64,000 nucleotides of DNA from Paratinospora sagittata (GCA_035771175.1 CM069590.1:28782821-28846820); one strand, 5' to 3'; shown: positions 13,301-26,087, counted from the stretch's first letter. Program-made: numbers and translations. The notes: generated by a model not told the origin, from the letters alone.

Positions 13301-16300
13301 GTTAAAGAGAAAGAGTACTACAAAATGATTTGAATTCAAAACATTGTTCAATCTAAAGTTTTTTGGGCGTGCGAGACAATGGGAATCATCTAGGTGTTAC
13401 TAGAGAATATTTCAATTAAGATAACCAGGCAAAACTGTGAAGGAATAGAAAAATTGAGCAAGCAGAAGTGCCCACATTTTTCTCGTTAGAAATATAAGAT
13501 TTTAGTCTAAGACGTGAAAATTGCTGGATAGCCTTATTTTTGAAAAATTAATATTTTGACGCTAAAGAACCATTTCATTGACTCATACCACTTTGATATA
13601 AGATTAAACACTTTTAAATAATTCAAAACTCATTAAAATTATGATTAAAACCTTTCAGAAAACATTTTTTTCAAAATGAAATACTACACCGAAAGTGATT
13701 TTGAAGACTTTGCAATTTTCAGAGTTTTAGTGCTGAGATTGATCGAGGGGTTACCCTACACACCAGAAATCAAACTAATGCATTAGACATGAGATATGTC
13801 TTCGTTCTTCGAGCTTGATCTTTGTAGAATTCGAATGCTATTGTTTGATGTGTTCTTGATGTAAAACAGGTGATGTGTTCCTTTTTGATGTGTTATCTTA
13901 CCGAGACAACTTCATATACTTAGAGTTTTAAACAATGGATAGCCTCTGCAAATCTTAGAACACAAGGGATAAAATGAAGAACTAGCTGAACATCAAGACA
14001 GATTGCAATTTTGGTTCAATTCGAAGCCTTTTTTTGCAAAGGCAAGAATCATTACTTTCTTCTCTTGAAAAACTCTTCGAAAAGCTCAATCTAACTTGCA
14101 AATATCGTGCGTGTTGTATTTTTTAAAATCAGAGAATGAGTGTTTTATAAAATTTGAAGTTGAATGTTAAAGAGCAAGAGTACTACAAAATGATTTGAAT
14201 TCAAAACATTGTTCAATCTAAAGTTTTTTGGGCGTGCGAGACAATGGGAATCATCTAGGTGTTACTAGAGAATATTTCAATTAAGATAACCTGGCAAAAC
14301 TGTGAAGGAATAGAAAATCGAGCAAGCAGAAGTGCCCACATTTTTCTCGTTAGAAATATCAGATTTTAGTCTAAGACGTGCCAATTGTTGGATAGCCTTA
14401 TTTTTGAAAAATTAATATTTTGACACTAAAGAACCATTTCATTGACTCAAAACACTTTGATATAAGAATAAAGACTTTTAAATAATTCAAAACTCATTAA
14501 AATTATGATTAAAACCTTTCAGAAAACATTTTTGTAAAAATGAAATACTATATCGAAAGTGATTTTGAAGACTTTGCAATTTTCAGAGTTTTAGTGCTGA
14601 GATTGATCGAGGGGTTACCCTACACACCAGAAATCAAACTAATGCATTAGACATGAGATATGTCTTCGTTCTTCGAGCTTGATCTTTGTAGAATTCGAAA
14701 GCTATTGTTTGATGTGTTCTTGATGAAAACAGGTGATGTGTTCCTTTTTGATGTGTTATCTTACCGAGACAACTTCATATACTTAGAGTTTTAAACAATG
14801 GATAGCCTCTGCAAATCTTAGCACACAAGGGATAAAATGAAGAACTAGCTGAACATCAAGACAGATTGCAATTTTGATTCAATTCGAATCCTTTTTTTGC
14901 AAAGGCAAGAATCATTACTTTCTTCTCTTGAAAAACTCTTCGAAAAGCTCAATCTAACTTGCAAATATCGTGCGTGTTGTATTTTTTAAAATCAGAGAAT
15001 GAGTGTTTTATAAAATTTGAAGTTGAATGTTAAAGAGAAAGAGTACTACAAAATGATTTGAATTCAAAACATTGTTCAATCTAAAGTTTTTTGGGCGTGC
15101 GAGACAATGGGAATCATCTAGGTGTTACTAGAGAATATTTCAATTAAGATAACCAGGCAAAACTGTGAAGGAATAGAAAAATTGAGCAAGCAGAAGTGCC
15201 CACATTTTTCTCGTTAGAAATATAAGATTTTAGTCTAAGACGTGAAAATTGCTGGATAGCCTTATTTTTGAAAAATTAATATTTTGACGCTAAAGAACCA
15301 TTTCATTGACTCATACCACTTTGATATAAGATTAAACACTTTTAAATAATTCAAAACTCATTAAAATTATGATTAAAACCTTTCAGAAAACATTTTTTTC
15401 AAAATGAAATACTACACCGAAAGTGATTTTGAAGACTTTGCAATTTTCAGAGTTTTAGTGCTGAGATTGATCGAGGGGTTACCCTACACACCAGAAATCA
15501 AACTAATGCATTAGACATGAGATATGTCTTCGTTCTTCGAGCTTGATCTTTGTAGAATTCGAATGCTATTGTTTGATGTGTTCTTGATGTAAAACAGGTG
15601 ATGTGTTCCTTTTTGATGTGTTATCTTACCGAGACAACTTCATATACTTAGAGTTTTAAACAATGGATAGCCTCTGCAAATCTTAGCACACAAGGGATAA
15701 AATGAAGAACTAGCTGAACATCAAGACAGATTGCAATTTTGGTTCAATTCGAAGCCTTTTTTTGCAAAGGCAAGAATCATTACTTTCTTCTCTTGAAAAA
15801 CTCTTCGAAAAGCTCAATCTAACTTGCAAATATCGTGCGTGTTGTATTTTTTAAAATCAGAGAATGAGTGTTTTATAAAATTTGAAGTTGAATGTTAAAG
15901 AGCAAGAGTACTACAAAATGATTTGAATTCAAAACATTGTTCAATCTAAAGTTTTTTGGGCGTGCGAGACAATGGGAATCATCTAGGTGTTACTAGAGAA
16001 TATTTCAATTAAGATAACCTGGCAAAACTGTGAAGGAATAGAAAATCGAGCAAGCAGAAGTGCCCACATTTTTCTCGTTAGAAATATCAGATTTTAGTCT
16101 AAGACGTGCCAATTGTTGGATAGCCTTATTTTTGAAAAATTAATATTTTGACACTAAAGAACCATTTCATTGACTCAAAACACTTTGATATAAGAATAAA
16201 GACTTTTAAATAATTCAAAACTCATTAAAATTATGATTAAAATCTTTCAGAAAACATTTTTGTAAAAATGAAATACTATATCGAAAGTGATTTTGAAGAC

Positions 16301-17279
16301 TTTGCAATTTTCAGAGTTTTAGTGCTGAGATTGATCGAGGGGTTACCCTACACACCAGAAATCAAACTAATGCATTAGACATGAGATATGTCTTCGTTCT
16401 TCGAGCTTGATCTTTGTAGAATTCGAAAGCTATTGTTTGATGTGTTCTTGATGAAAACAGGTGATGTGTTCCTTTTTGATGTGTTATCTTACCGAGACAA
16501 CTTCATATACTTAGAGTTTTAAACAATGGATAGCCTCTGCAAATCTTAGCACACAAGGGATAAAATGAAGAACTAGCTGAACATCAAGACAGATTGCAAT
16601 TTTGATTCAATTCGAATCCTTTTTTTGCAAAGGCAAGAATCATTACTTTCTTCTCTTGAAAAACTCTTCGAAAAGCTCAATCTAACTTGCAAATATCGTG
16701 CGTGTTGTATTTTTTAAAATCAGAGAATGAGTGTTTTATAAAATTTGAAGTTGAATGTTAAAGAGAAAGAGTACTACAAAATGATTTGAATTCAAAACAT
16801 TGTTCAATCTAAAGTTTTTTGGGCGTGCGAGACAATGGGAATCATCTAGGTGTTACTAGAGAATATTTCAATTAAGATAACCAGGCAAAACTGTGAAGGA
16901 ATAGAAAAATTGAGCAAGCAGAAGTGCCCACATTTTTCTCGTTAGAAATATAAGATTTTAGTCTAAGACGTGAAAATTGCTGGATAGCCTTATTTTTGAA
17001 AAATTAATATTTTGACGCTAAAGAACCATTTCATTGACTCATACCACTTTGATATAAGATTAAACACTTTTAAATAATTCAAAACTCATTAAAATTATGA
17101 TTAAAACTTTTCAGAAAACATTTTTTTCAAAATGAAATACTACACCGAAAGTGATTTTGAAGACTTTGCAATTTTCAGAGTTTTAGTGCTGAGATTGATC
17201 GAGGGGTTACCCTACACACCAGAAATCAAACTAATGCATTAGACATGAGATATATCTTCGTTCTTCGAGCTTGATCTTT
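10368..17279. repeat. Dimeric higher-order repeat, 1728 bp, four copies
   Basis: Eight monomers alternate strictly. Those at 10368, 12096, 13824 and 15552 are type A with TTTTTGTAAAAATG, and the first three carry the private CTTAGAACACAAG variant. Those at 11232, 12960, 14688 and 16416 are type B with GAGAAAGAG and GACGCTAAAG. All eight starts are exactly 864 bp apart. Copy-specific differences are few, for example CATCGAGACAG and AAGCCTAATC in the copy at 12960. This indicates recent amplification of a two-monomer unit. Confidence 0.9.
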
Positions 17280-20200
17280 GTAGAATTCGAATGCTATTGT
17301 TTGATGTGTTCTTGATGTAAAACAGGTGATGTGTTCCTTTTTGATGTGTTATCTTACCGAGACAACTTCATATACTTAGAGTTTTAAACAATGGATAGCC
17401 TCTGCAAATCTTAGCACACAAGGGATAAAATGAAGAACTAGCTGAACATCAAGACAGATTGCAATTTTGGTTCAATTCGAAGCCTTTTTTTGCAAAGGCA
17501 AGAATCATTACTTTCTTCTCTTGAAAAACTCTTCGAAAAGCTCAATCTAACTTGCAAATATCGTGCGTGTTGTATTTTTTAAAATCAGAGAATGAGTGTT
17601 TTATAAAATTAGAAGTTGAATGTTAAAGAGCAAGAGTACTACAAAATGATTTGAATTCAAAACATTGTTCAATCTAAAGTTTTTTGGGCGTGCGAGACAA
17701 TGGGAATCATCTAGGTGTTACTAGAGAATATTTCAATTAAGATAACCTGGCAAAACTGTGAAGGAATAGAAAATCGAGCAAGCAGAAGTGCCCACATTTT
17801 TCTCGTTAGAAATATCAGATTTTAGTCTAAGACGTGCCAATTGTTGGATAGCCTTATTTTTGAAAAATTAATATTTTGACACTAAAGAACCATTTCATTG
17901 ACTCAAAACACTTTGATATAAGAATAAAGACTTTTAAATAATTCAAAACTCATTAAAATTATGATTAAAACCTTTCAGAAAACATTTTTTTCAAAATGAA
18001 ATACTATATCGAAAGTGATTTTGAAGACTTTGCAATTTTCAGAGTTTTAGTGCTGAGATTGATCGAGGGGTTACCCTACACACCAGAAATCAAACTAATG
18101 CATTAGACATGAGATATGTCTTCGTTCTCCGAGCTTGATCTTTGTAGAATTCGAAAGCTATTGTTTGATGTGTTCTTGATGAAAACAGGTGATGTGTTCC
18201 TTTTTGATGTGTTATCTTACCGAGACAACTTCATATGCTTAGAGTTTTAAACAATGGATAGCCTCTGCAAATCTTAGCACACAAGGGATAAAATGAAGAA
18301 CTAGCTGAACATCAAGACAGATTGCAATTTTGATTCAATTCGAATCCTTTTTTTGCAAAGGCAAGAATCATTACTTTCTTCTCTTGAAAAACTCTTCGAA
18401 AAGCTCAATCTAACTTGCAAATATCGTGCGTGTTGTATTTTTTAAAATCAGAGAATGAGTGTTTTATAAAATTTGAAGTTGAATGTTAAAGAGCAAGAGT
18501 ACTACAAAATGATTTGAATTTAAAACATTGTTCAATCTAAAGTTTTTTGGGCGTGCGAGACAATGGGAATCATCTAGGTGTTACTAGAGAATATTTCAAT
18601 TAAGATAACCTGGCAAAACTGTGAAGGAATAGAAAATCGAGCAAGCAGAAGTGCCCACATTTTTCTCGTTAGAAATATAAGATTTTAGTCTAAGACGTGC
18701 CAATTGTTGGATAACCTTATTTTTGAAAAATTAATATTTTGACACTAAAGAACCATTTCATTGACTCAAAACACTTTGATATAAGAATAAACACTTTTAA
18801 ATAATTCAAAACTCATTAAAATTATGATTAAAACCTTTCAGAAAACATTTTTGTAAAAATGAAATACTATATCGAAAGTTATTTTGAAGACTTTGCAATT
18901 TTCAGAGTTTTAGTGCTGAGATTGATCGAGGGGTTACCCTACACACCAGAAATCAAACTAATGCATTAGACATGAGATATGTCTTCGTTCTTCGAGCTTG
19001 ATCTTTGTAGAATTCGAAAGCTATTGTTTGATGTGTTCTTGATGAAAACAGGTGATGTGTTCCTTTTTGATGTGTTATCTTACCGAGACAACTTCATATA
19101 CTTAGAGTTTTAAACAATGGATAGCCTCTGCAAATCTTAGCACACAAGGGATAAAATGAAGAACTAGCTGAACATCAAGACAGATTGCAATTTTGATTCA
19201 ATTCGAATCCTTTTTTTGCAAAGGCAAGAATCATTACTTTCTTCTCTTGAAAAACTCTTCGAAAAGCTCAATCTAACTTGCAAATATCGTGCGTGTTGTA
19301 TTTTTTAAAATCAGAGAATGAGTGTTTTATAAAATTTGAAGTTGAATGTTAAAGAGAAAGAGTACTACAAAATGATTTGAATTCAAAACATTGTTCAATC
19401 TAAAGTTTTTTGGGCGTGCGAGACAATGGGAATCATCTAGGTGTTACTAGAGAATATTTCAATTAAGATAACCAGGCAAAACTGTGAAGGAATAGAAAAA
19501 TTGAGCAAGCAGAAGTGCCCACATTTTTCTCGTTAGAAATATAAGATTTTAGTCTAAGACGTGAAAATTGCTGGATAGCCTTATTTTTGAAAAATTAATA
19601 TTTTGACGCTAAAGAACCATTTCATTGACTCATACCACTTTGATATAAGATTAAACACTTTTAAATAATTCAAAACTCATTAAAATTATGATTAAAACCT
19701 TTCAGAAAACATTTTTTTCAAAATGAAATACTACACCGAAAGTGATTTTGAAGACTTTGCAATTTTCAGAGTTTTAGTGCTGAGATTGATCGAGGGGTTA
19801 CCCTACACACCAGAAATCAAACTAATGCATTAGACATGAGATGTCTTCGTTCTTCGAGCTTGATCTTTGTAGAATTCGAATGCTATTGTTTGATGTGTTC
19901 TTGATGTAAAACAGGTGATGTGTTCCTTTTTGATGTGTTATCTTACCGAGACAACTTCATATACTTAGAGTTTTAAACAATGGATAGCCTCTGCAAATCT
20001 TAGCACACAAGGGATAAAATGAAGAACTAGCTGAACATCAAGACAGATTGCAATTTTGGTTCAATTCGAAGCCTTTTTTTGCAAAGGCAAGAATCATTAC
20101 TTTCTTCTCTTGAAAAACTCTTCGAAAAGATCAATCTAACTTGCAAATATCGTGCGTGTTGTATTTTTTAAAATCAGAGAATGAGTGTTTTATAAAATTT

Positions 20201-23200
20201 GAAGTTGAATGTTAAAGAGCAAGAGTACTACAAAATGATTTGAATTCAAAACATTGTTCAATCTAAAGTTTTTTGGGCGTGCGAGACAATGGGAATCATC
20301 TAGGTGTTACTAGAGAATATTTCAATTAAGATAACCTGGCAAAACTGTGAAGGAATAGAAAATCGAGCAAGCAGAAGTGCCCACATTTTTCTCGTTAGAA
20401 ATATCAGATTTTAGTCTAAGACGTGCCAATTGTTGGATAGCCTTATTTTTGAAAAATTAATATTTTGACACTAAAGAACCATTTCATTGACTCAAAACAC
20501 TTTGATATAAGAATAAAGACTTTTAAATAATTCAAAACTCATTAAAATTATGATTAAAACCTTTCAGAAAACATTTTTTTCAAAATGAAATACTATATCG
20601 AAAGTGATTTTGAAGACTTTGCAATTTTCAGAGTTTTAGTGCTGAGATTGATCGAGGGGTTACCCTACACACCAGAAATCAAACTAATGCATTAGACATG
20701 AGATATGTCTTCGTTCTCCGAGCTTGATCTTTGTAGAATTCGAAAGCTATTGTTTGATGTGTTCTTGATGAAAACAGGTGATGTGTTCCTTTTTGATGTG
20801 TTATCTTACCGAGACAACTTCATATACTTAGAGTTTTAAACAATGGATAGCCTCTGCAAATCTTAGCACACAAGGGATAAAATGAAGAACTAGCTGAACA
20901 TCAAGACAGATTGCAATTTTGATTCAATTCGAATCCTTTTTTTGCAAAGGCAAGAATCATTACTTTCTTCTCTTGAAAAACTCTTCGAAAAGCTCAATCT
21001 AACTTGCAAATATCGTGCGTGTTGTATTTTTTAAAATCAGAGAATGAGTGTTTTATAAAATTTGAAGTTGAATGTTAAAGAGAAAGAGTACTACAAAATG
21101 ATTTGAATTCAAAACATTGTTCAATCTAAAGTTTTTTGGGCGTGCGAGACAATGGGAATCATCTAGGTGTTACTAGAGAATATTTCAATTAAGATAACCA
21201 GGCAAAACTGTGAAGGAATAGAAAAATTGAGCAAGCAGAAGTGCCCACATTTTTCTCGTTAGAAATATAAGATTTTAGTCTAAGACGTGAAAATTGCTGG
21301 ATAGCCTTATTTTTGAAAAATTAATATTTTGACGCTAAAGAACCATTTCATTGACTCATACCACTTTGATATAAGATTAAACACTTTTAAATAATTCAAA
21401 ACTCATTAAAATTATGATTAAAACCTTTCAGAAAACATTTTTTTCAAAATGAAATACTACACCGAAAGTGATTTTGAAGACTTTGCAATTTTCAGAGTTT
21501 TAGTGCTGAGATTGATCGAGGGGTTACCCTACACACCAGAAATCAAACTAATGCATTAGACATGAGATGTCTTCGTTCTTCGAGCTTGATCTTTGTAGAA
21601 TTCGAATGCTATTGTTTGATGTGTTCTTGATGTAAAACAGGTGATGTGTTCCTTTTTGATGTGTTATCTTACCGAGACAACTTCATATACTTAGAGTTTT
21701 AAACAATGGATAGCCTCTGCAAATCTTAGCACACAAGGGATAAAATGAAGAACTAGCTGAACATCAAGACAGATTGCAATTTTGGTTCAATTCGAAGCCT
21801 TTTTTTGCAAAGGCAAGAATCATTACTTTCTTCTCTTGAAAAACTCTTCGAAAAGATCAATCTAACTTGCAAATATCGTGCGTGTTGTATTTTTTAAAAT
21901 CAGAGAATGAGTGTTTTATAAAATTTGAAGTTGAATGTTAAAGAGCAAGAGTACTACAAAATGATTTGAATTCAAAACATTGTTCAATCTAAAGTTTTTT
22001 GGGCGTGCGAGACAATGGGAATCATCTAGGTGTTACTAGAGAATATTTCAATTAAGATAACCTGGCAAAACTGTGAAGGAATAGAAAATCGAGCAAGCAG
22101 AAGTGCCCACATTTTTCTCGTTAGAAATATCAGATTTTAGTCTAAGACGTGCCAATTGTTGGATAGCCTTATTTTTGAAAAATTAATATTTTGACACTAA
22201 AGAACCATTTCATTGACTCAAAACACTTTGATATAAGAATAAAGACTTTTAAATAATTCAAAACTCATTAAAATTATGATTAAAACCTTTCAGAAAACAT
22301 TTTTTTCAAAATGAAATACTATATCGAAAGTGATTTTGAAGACTTTGCAATTTTCAGAGTTTTAGTGCTGAGATTGATCGAGGGGTTACCCTACACACCA
22401 GAAATCAAACTAATGCATTAGACATGAGATATGTCTTCGTTCTCCGAGCTTGATCTTTGTAGAATTCGAAAGCTATTGTTTGATGTGTTCTTGATGAAAA
22501 CAGGTGATGTGTTCCTTTTTGATGTGTTATCTTACCGAGACAACTTCATATGCTTAGAGTTTTAAACAATGGATAGCCTCTGCAAATCTTAGCACACAAG
22601 GGATAAAATGAAGAACTAGCTGAACATCAAGACAGATTGCAATTTTGATTCAATTCGAATCCTTTTTTTGCAAAGGCAAGAATCATTACTTTCTTCTCTT
22701 GAAAAACTCTTCGAAAAGCTCAATCTAACTTGCAAATATCGTGCGTGTTGTATTTTTTAAAATCAGAGAATGAGTGTTTTATAAAATTTGAAGTTGAATG
22801 TTAAAGAGCAAGAGTACTACAAAATGATTTGAATTTAAAACATTGTTCAATCTAAAGTTTTTTGGGCGTGCGAGACAATGGGAATCATCTAGGTGTTACT
22901 AGAGAATATTTCAATTAAGATAACCTGGCAAAACTGTGAAGGAATAGAAAATCGAGCAAGCAGAAGTGCCCACATTTTTCTCGTTAGAAATATAAGATTT
23001 TAGTCTAAGACGTGCCAATTGTTGGATAACCTTATTTTTGAAAAATTAATATTTTGACACTAAAGAACCATTTCATTGACTCAAAACACTTTGATATAAG
23101 AATAAACACTTTTAAATAATTCAAAACTCATTAAAATTATGATTAAAACCTTTCAGAAAACATTTTTGTAAAAATGAAATACTATATCGAAAGTTATTTT

Positions 23201-25022
23201 GAAGACTTTGCAATTTTCAGAGTTTTAGTGCTGAGATTGATCGAGGGGTTACCCTACACACCAGAAATCAAACTAATGCATTAGACATGAGATATGTCTT
23301 CGTTCTTCGAGCTTGATCTTTGTAGAATTCGAAAGCTATTGTTTGATGTGTTCTTGATGAAAACAGGTGATGTGTTCCTTTTTGATGTGTTATCTTACCG
23401 AGACAACTTCATATACTTAGAGTTTTAAACAATGGATAGCCTCTGCAAATCTTAGCACACAAGGGATAAAATGAAGAACTAGCTGAACATCAAGACAGAT
23501 TGCAATTTTGATTCAATTCGAATCCTTTTTTTGCAAAGGCAAGAATCATTACTTTCTTCTCTTGAAAAACTCTTCGAAAAGCTCAATCTAACTTGCAAAT
23601 ATCGTGCGTGTTGTATTTTTTAAATTCAGAGAATGAGTGTTTTATAAAATTTGAAGTTGAATGTTAAAGAGAAAGAGTACTACAAAATGATTTGAATTCA
23701 AAACATTGTTCAATCTAAAGTTTTTTGGGCGTGCGAGACAATGGGAATCATCTAGGTGTTACTAGAGAATATTTCAATTAAGATAACCAGGCAAAACTGT
23801 GAAGGAATAGAAAAATTGAGCAAGCAGAAGTGCCCACATTTTTCTCGTTAGAAATATAAGATTTTAGTCTAAGACGTGAAAATTGCTGGATAGCCTTATT
23901 TTTGAAAAATTAATATTTTGACGCTAAAGAACCATTTCATTGACTCATACCACTTTGATATAAGATTAAACACTTTTAAATAATTCAAAACTCATTAAAA
24001 TTATGATTAAAACCTTTCAGAAAACATTTTTTTCAAAATGAAATACTACACCGAAAGTGATTTTGAAGACTTTGCAATTTTCAGAGTTTTAGTGCTGAGA
24101 TTGATCGAGGGGTTACCCTACACACCAGAAATCAAACTAATGCATTAGACATGAGATGTCTTCGTTCTTCGAGCTTGATCTTTGTAGAATTCGAATGCTA
24201 TTGTTTGATGTGTTCTTGATGTAAAACAGGTGATGTGTTCCTTTTTGATGTGTTATCTTACCGAGACAACTTCATATACTTAGAGTTTTAAACAATGGAT
24301 AGCCTCTGCAAATCTTAGCACACAAGGGATAAAATGAAGAACTAGCTGAACATCAAGACAGATTGCAATTTTGGTTCAATTCGAAGCCTTTTTTTGCAAA
24401 GGCAAGAATCATTACTTTCTTCTCTTGAAAAACTCTTCGAAAAGATCAATCTAACTTGCAAATATCGTGCGTGTTGTATTTTTTAAAATCAGAGAATGAG
24501 TGTTTTATAAAATTTGAAGTTGAATGTTAAAGAGCAAGAGTACTACAAAATGATTTGAATTCAAAACATTGTTCAATCTAAAGTTTTTTGGGCGTGCGAG
24601 ACAATGGGAATCATCTAGGTGTTACTAGAGAATATTTCAATTAAGATAACCTGGCAAAACTGTGAAGGAATAGAAAATCGAGCAAGCAGAAGTGCCCACA
24701 TTTTTCTCGTTAGAAATATCAGATTTTAGTCTAAGACGTGCCAATTGTTGGATAGCCTTATTTTTGAAAAATTAATATTTTGACACTAAAGAACCATTTC
24801 ATTGACTAAAAACACTTTGATATAAGAATAAAGACTTTTAAATAATTCAAAACTCATTAAAATTATGATTAAAACCTTTCAGAAAACATTTTTTTCAAAA
24901 TGAAATACTATATCGAAAGTGATTTTGAAGACTTTGCAATTTTCAGAGTTTTAGTGCTGAGATTGATCGAGGGGTTACCCTACACACCAGAAATCAAACT
25001 AATGCATTAGACATGAGATATG
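17280..25022. repeat. Mixed trimer-dimer-trimer higher-order block
   Basis: Monomers at 18144 and 22459 share CATATGCTTAG and loss of the second EcoRI site (GAATTTAAAAC), and both switch from a type-B head to a type-C tail. Monomers at 19007, 20733 and 23322 share a two-base deletion giving GAGATGTCTTCG. Those at 19869, 21595 and 24184 share AAAAGATCAATC, and those at 17280, 19869 and 21595 end in GTTCTCCGAG. The order is a trimer (17280-19868), a dimer (19869-21594), a trimer (21595-24183), then the start of another unit cut by the retrotransposon. Confidence 0.85.
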
Positions 25023-25715
25023 TTCAATATCAAATATCTTAAATTACACATGTGAGCATCATAATCAATCAATATGAATGTATGCATGACACCGTCACGT
25101 ATTAATGGTTTGATGAGCGTACATCGCCTGAATTCATGTACAGGAACGATGCTCTGAATTCACGTACTGATGTCCCTCCCCGGGTGTAGCCGGGTTCTCA
25201 TGTACGTCCTTCTCCAGAGAAATATAATGAATAGTGAGCAATGCTTCTAACTATTCTATGAGTCATAAACCATATACGTCCCTAGGTGGTGATATGTATG
25301 ATGCCAATGCATGAACTAGTCTAGTCTACTGGTCTGGTCTTTTCTTGACATTTAGACTGACTTTGGCAACGTCTAGCGATCCTTATCAGGGTCGGTATCA
25401 CGACGTGCAAGGTTAAGCCATTATATGACATAATGCAGTGTAAATGAATAGTAGACATAATAATAATTGAATGTAAACTTTAATAAAAGTTATGAAACAC
25501 GCAAACCTATGTTTCGTTCCCCACCTTCAGATCTGGTGCTTTTCTCCGGACGGAACTTCGTTGCACCGCTTTCAGATCTGGCGCTCTCCTCTGGACAGAA
25601 ATTTGTTGCACCGCACCGGGAGTCTCAAAGACTAAAAACTTAGAATGCGTAGAAAGGAGAAGAAAAATCACAAGAGAAGGTGATTTGGTGTGAGAAATGA
25701 GAAATGAGGAGGTTT

Positions 25716-25726
25716 CTTATATAGAG
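25716..25726 (-). promoter_or_regulatory. TATA box of the 3' LTR, facing the left satellite array
   Basis: Identical minus-strand CTCTATATAAG. A transcript would start near 25690, pass through R-U5, and leave the element at 25023 into the satellite, because the last 336 bp of this LTR are missing. Confidence 0.7.
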
Positions 25727-25733
25727 ATTTTGT

Positions 25734-25995
25734 GCGCCTGAACGTTCTGGCAGGCGCCTGAACGTTCTGGCAGGCGTCTGAACGTTCTGGCAGGCGCCTG
25801 AACGTTCTGGCATGGCGCCTGAACGTTCTGGCAGGCGCCTGAACGTTCTGGCATGGCGCCTGAACGTTCTGGCAGGCGCCTGAACGTTCTGGCATGCCGC
25901 CTGAACGTTCTGGCAGGCGCCTGAACGTTCTGGCAGGCGCCTGAACGTTCTGGCATGCCGCCTGAACGTTCTGGCAGGCGCCTGAACGTTCGGGC
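25734..25995. repeat. LTR minisatellite in the 3' LTR, 13 units
   Basis: Same 20/21-bp unit as in the 5' LTR. There are 13 perfect GAACGTTC cores, the first at 25740 and the last at 25984-25991. The order of 20-bp and 21-bp units differs from the other LTR, so the array has changed by unit gain or loss while the surrounding LTR stayed almost identical. Confidence 0.93.
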
Positions 25996-26073
25996 GTTGC
26001 CCAAATAGTAAAAATTTCAAATAGTAAATTTTTTTTTTTTTTTTTTTTTTTTTGTGAAATACAGGGTATTACA

Positions 26074-26087
26074 CTCTACCCCCCTTA
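26074..26087 (-). promoter_or_regulatory. Polypurine tract
   Basis: The minus strand reads AAGGGGGGTAGAG directly before the TGTAATACCC start of the 3' LTR. It is the plus-strand DNA primer site of reverse transcription. Being purine-rich, within one base of the LTR and at the end opposite the primer-binding site, it confirms the element's polarity. Confidence 0.9.

Larger units (their letters stand above)
1..25022. repeat. Satellite array, left block: 29 tandem monomers of about 864 bp
   Basis: Head-to-tail copies all in one orientation. Using the G of the conserved GTAGAATTCGAA motif as monomer start, copies begin at 1, 866, 1729, 2593, 3457, 4321, 5186, 6049, 6913, 7778, 8641, 9505, 10368, 11232, 12096, 12960, 13824, 14688, 15552, 16416, 17280, 18144, 19007, 19869, 20733, 21595, 22459, 23322 and 24184. 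The last copy is cut by the retrotransposon after about 839 bp. The monomer is AT-rich, has stops in all frames, and carries two EcoRI sites (GAATTC at offsets 4 and 375 of monomer 1). Copies differ at a small set of linked sites, defining types. Type B has GATTCAATTCGAATCC, CCAGGC with AAAAATTGAGC, GTGAAAATTGCTGG, CATACCAC and CTACACC. Type A has GGTTCAATTCGAAGCC, CCTGGC with AAAATCGAGC, GTGCCAATTGTTGG, CAAAACAC and CTATATC. Type C has GATGGGTT, GATGCAAAAC and ACCACTTCAT. No gene is seen. A pericentromeric, centromeric or heterochromatic-knob location is likely but cannot be read from sequence. Confidence 0.97.
25023..26073 (-). repeat. 3' LTR of the retrotransposon, truncated, about 1051 bp
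   Basis: It aligns to 33937-34972 of the complete LTR. The TGTAATACCC terminus next to the polypurine tract is intact (26073). The opposite terminus, equivalent to 33601-33936, is absent, and LTR sequence abuts satellite directly after CATGAGATATG. One T is shared by both sides at the junction (25023). Integrase needs both LTR ends, so the loss must postdate insertion. U3 is intact, including the TATA box and a 13-unit minisatellite. Confidence 0.93.

Noticed and set aside
1..25022. The satellite as rDNA intergenic spacer repeats
   Set aside because: No rRNA gene or recognisable rDNA promoter in 54 kb, and the monomer is AT-rich with no rRNA match that I recognise.
25640..26020. Open frames through the LTR minisatellite encoding repeated PERSGACQNVQ-like peptides, in both LTRs
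   Set aside because: The 20-bp unit has no stop in several minus-strand frames, so a repetitive peptide appears automatically. It lies in U3 upstream of the TATA box and repeats in three frames; not a gene.
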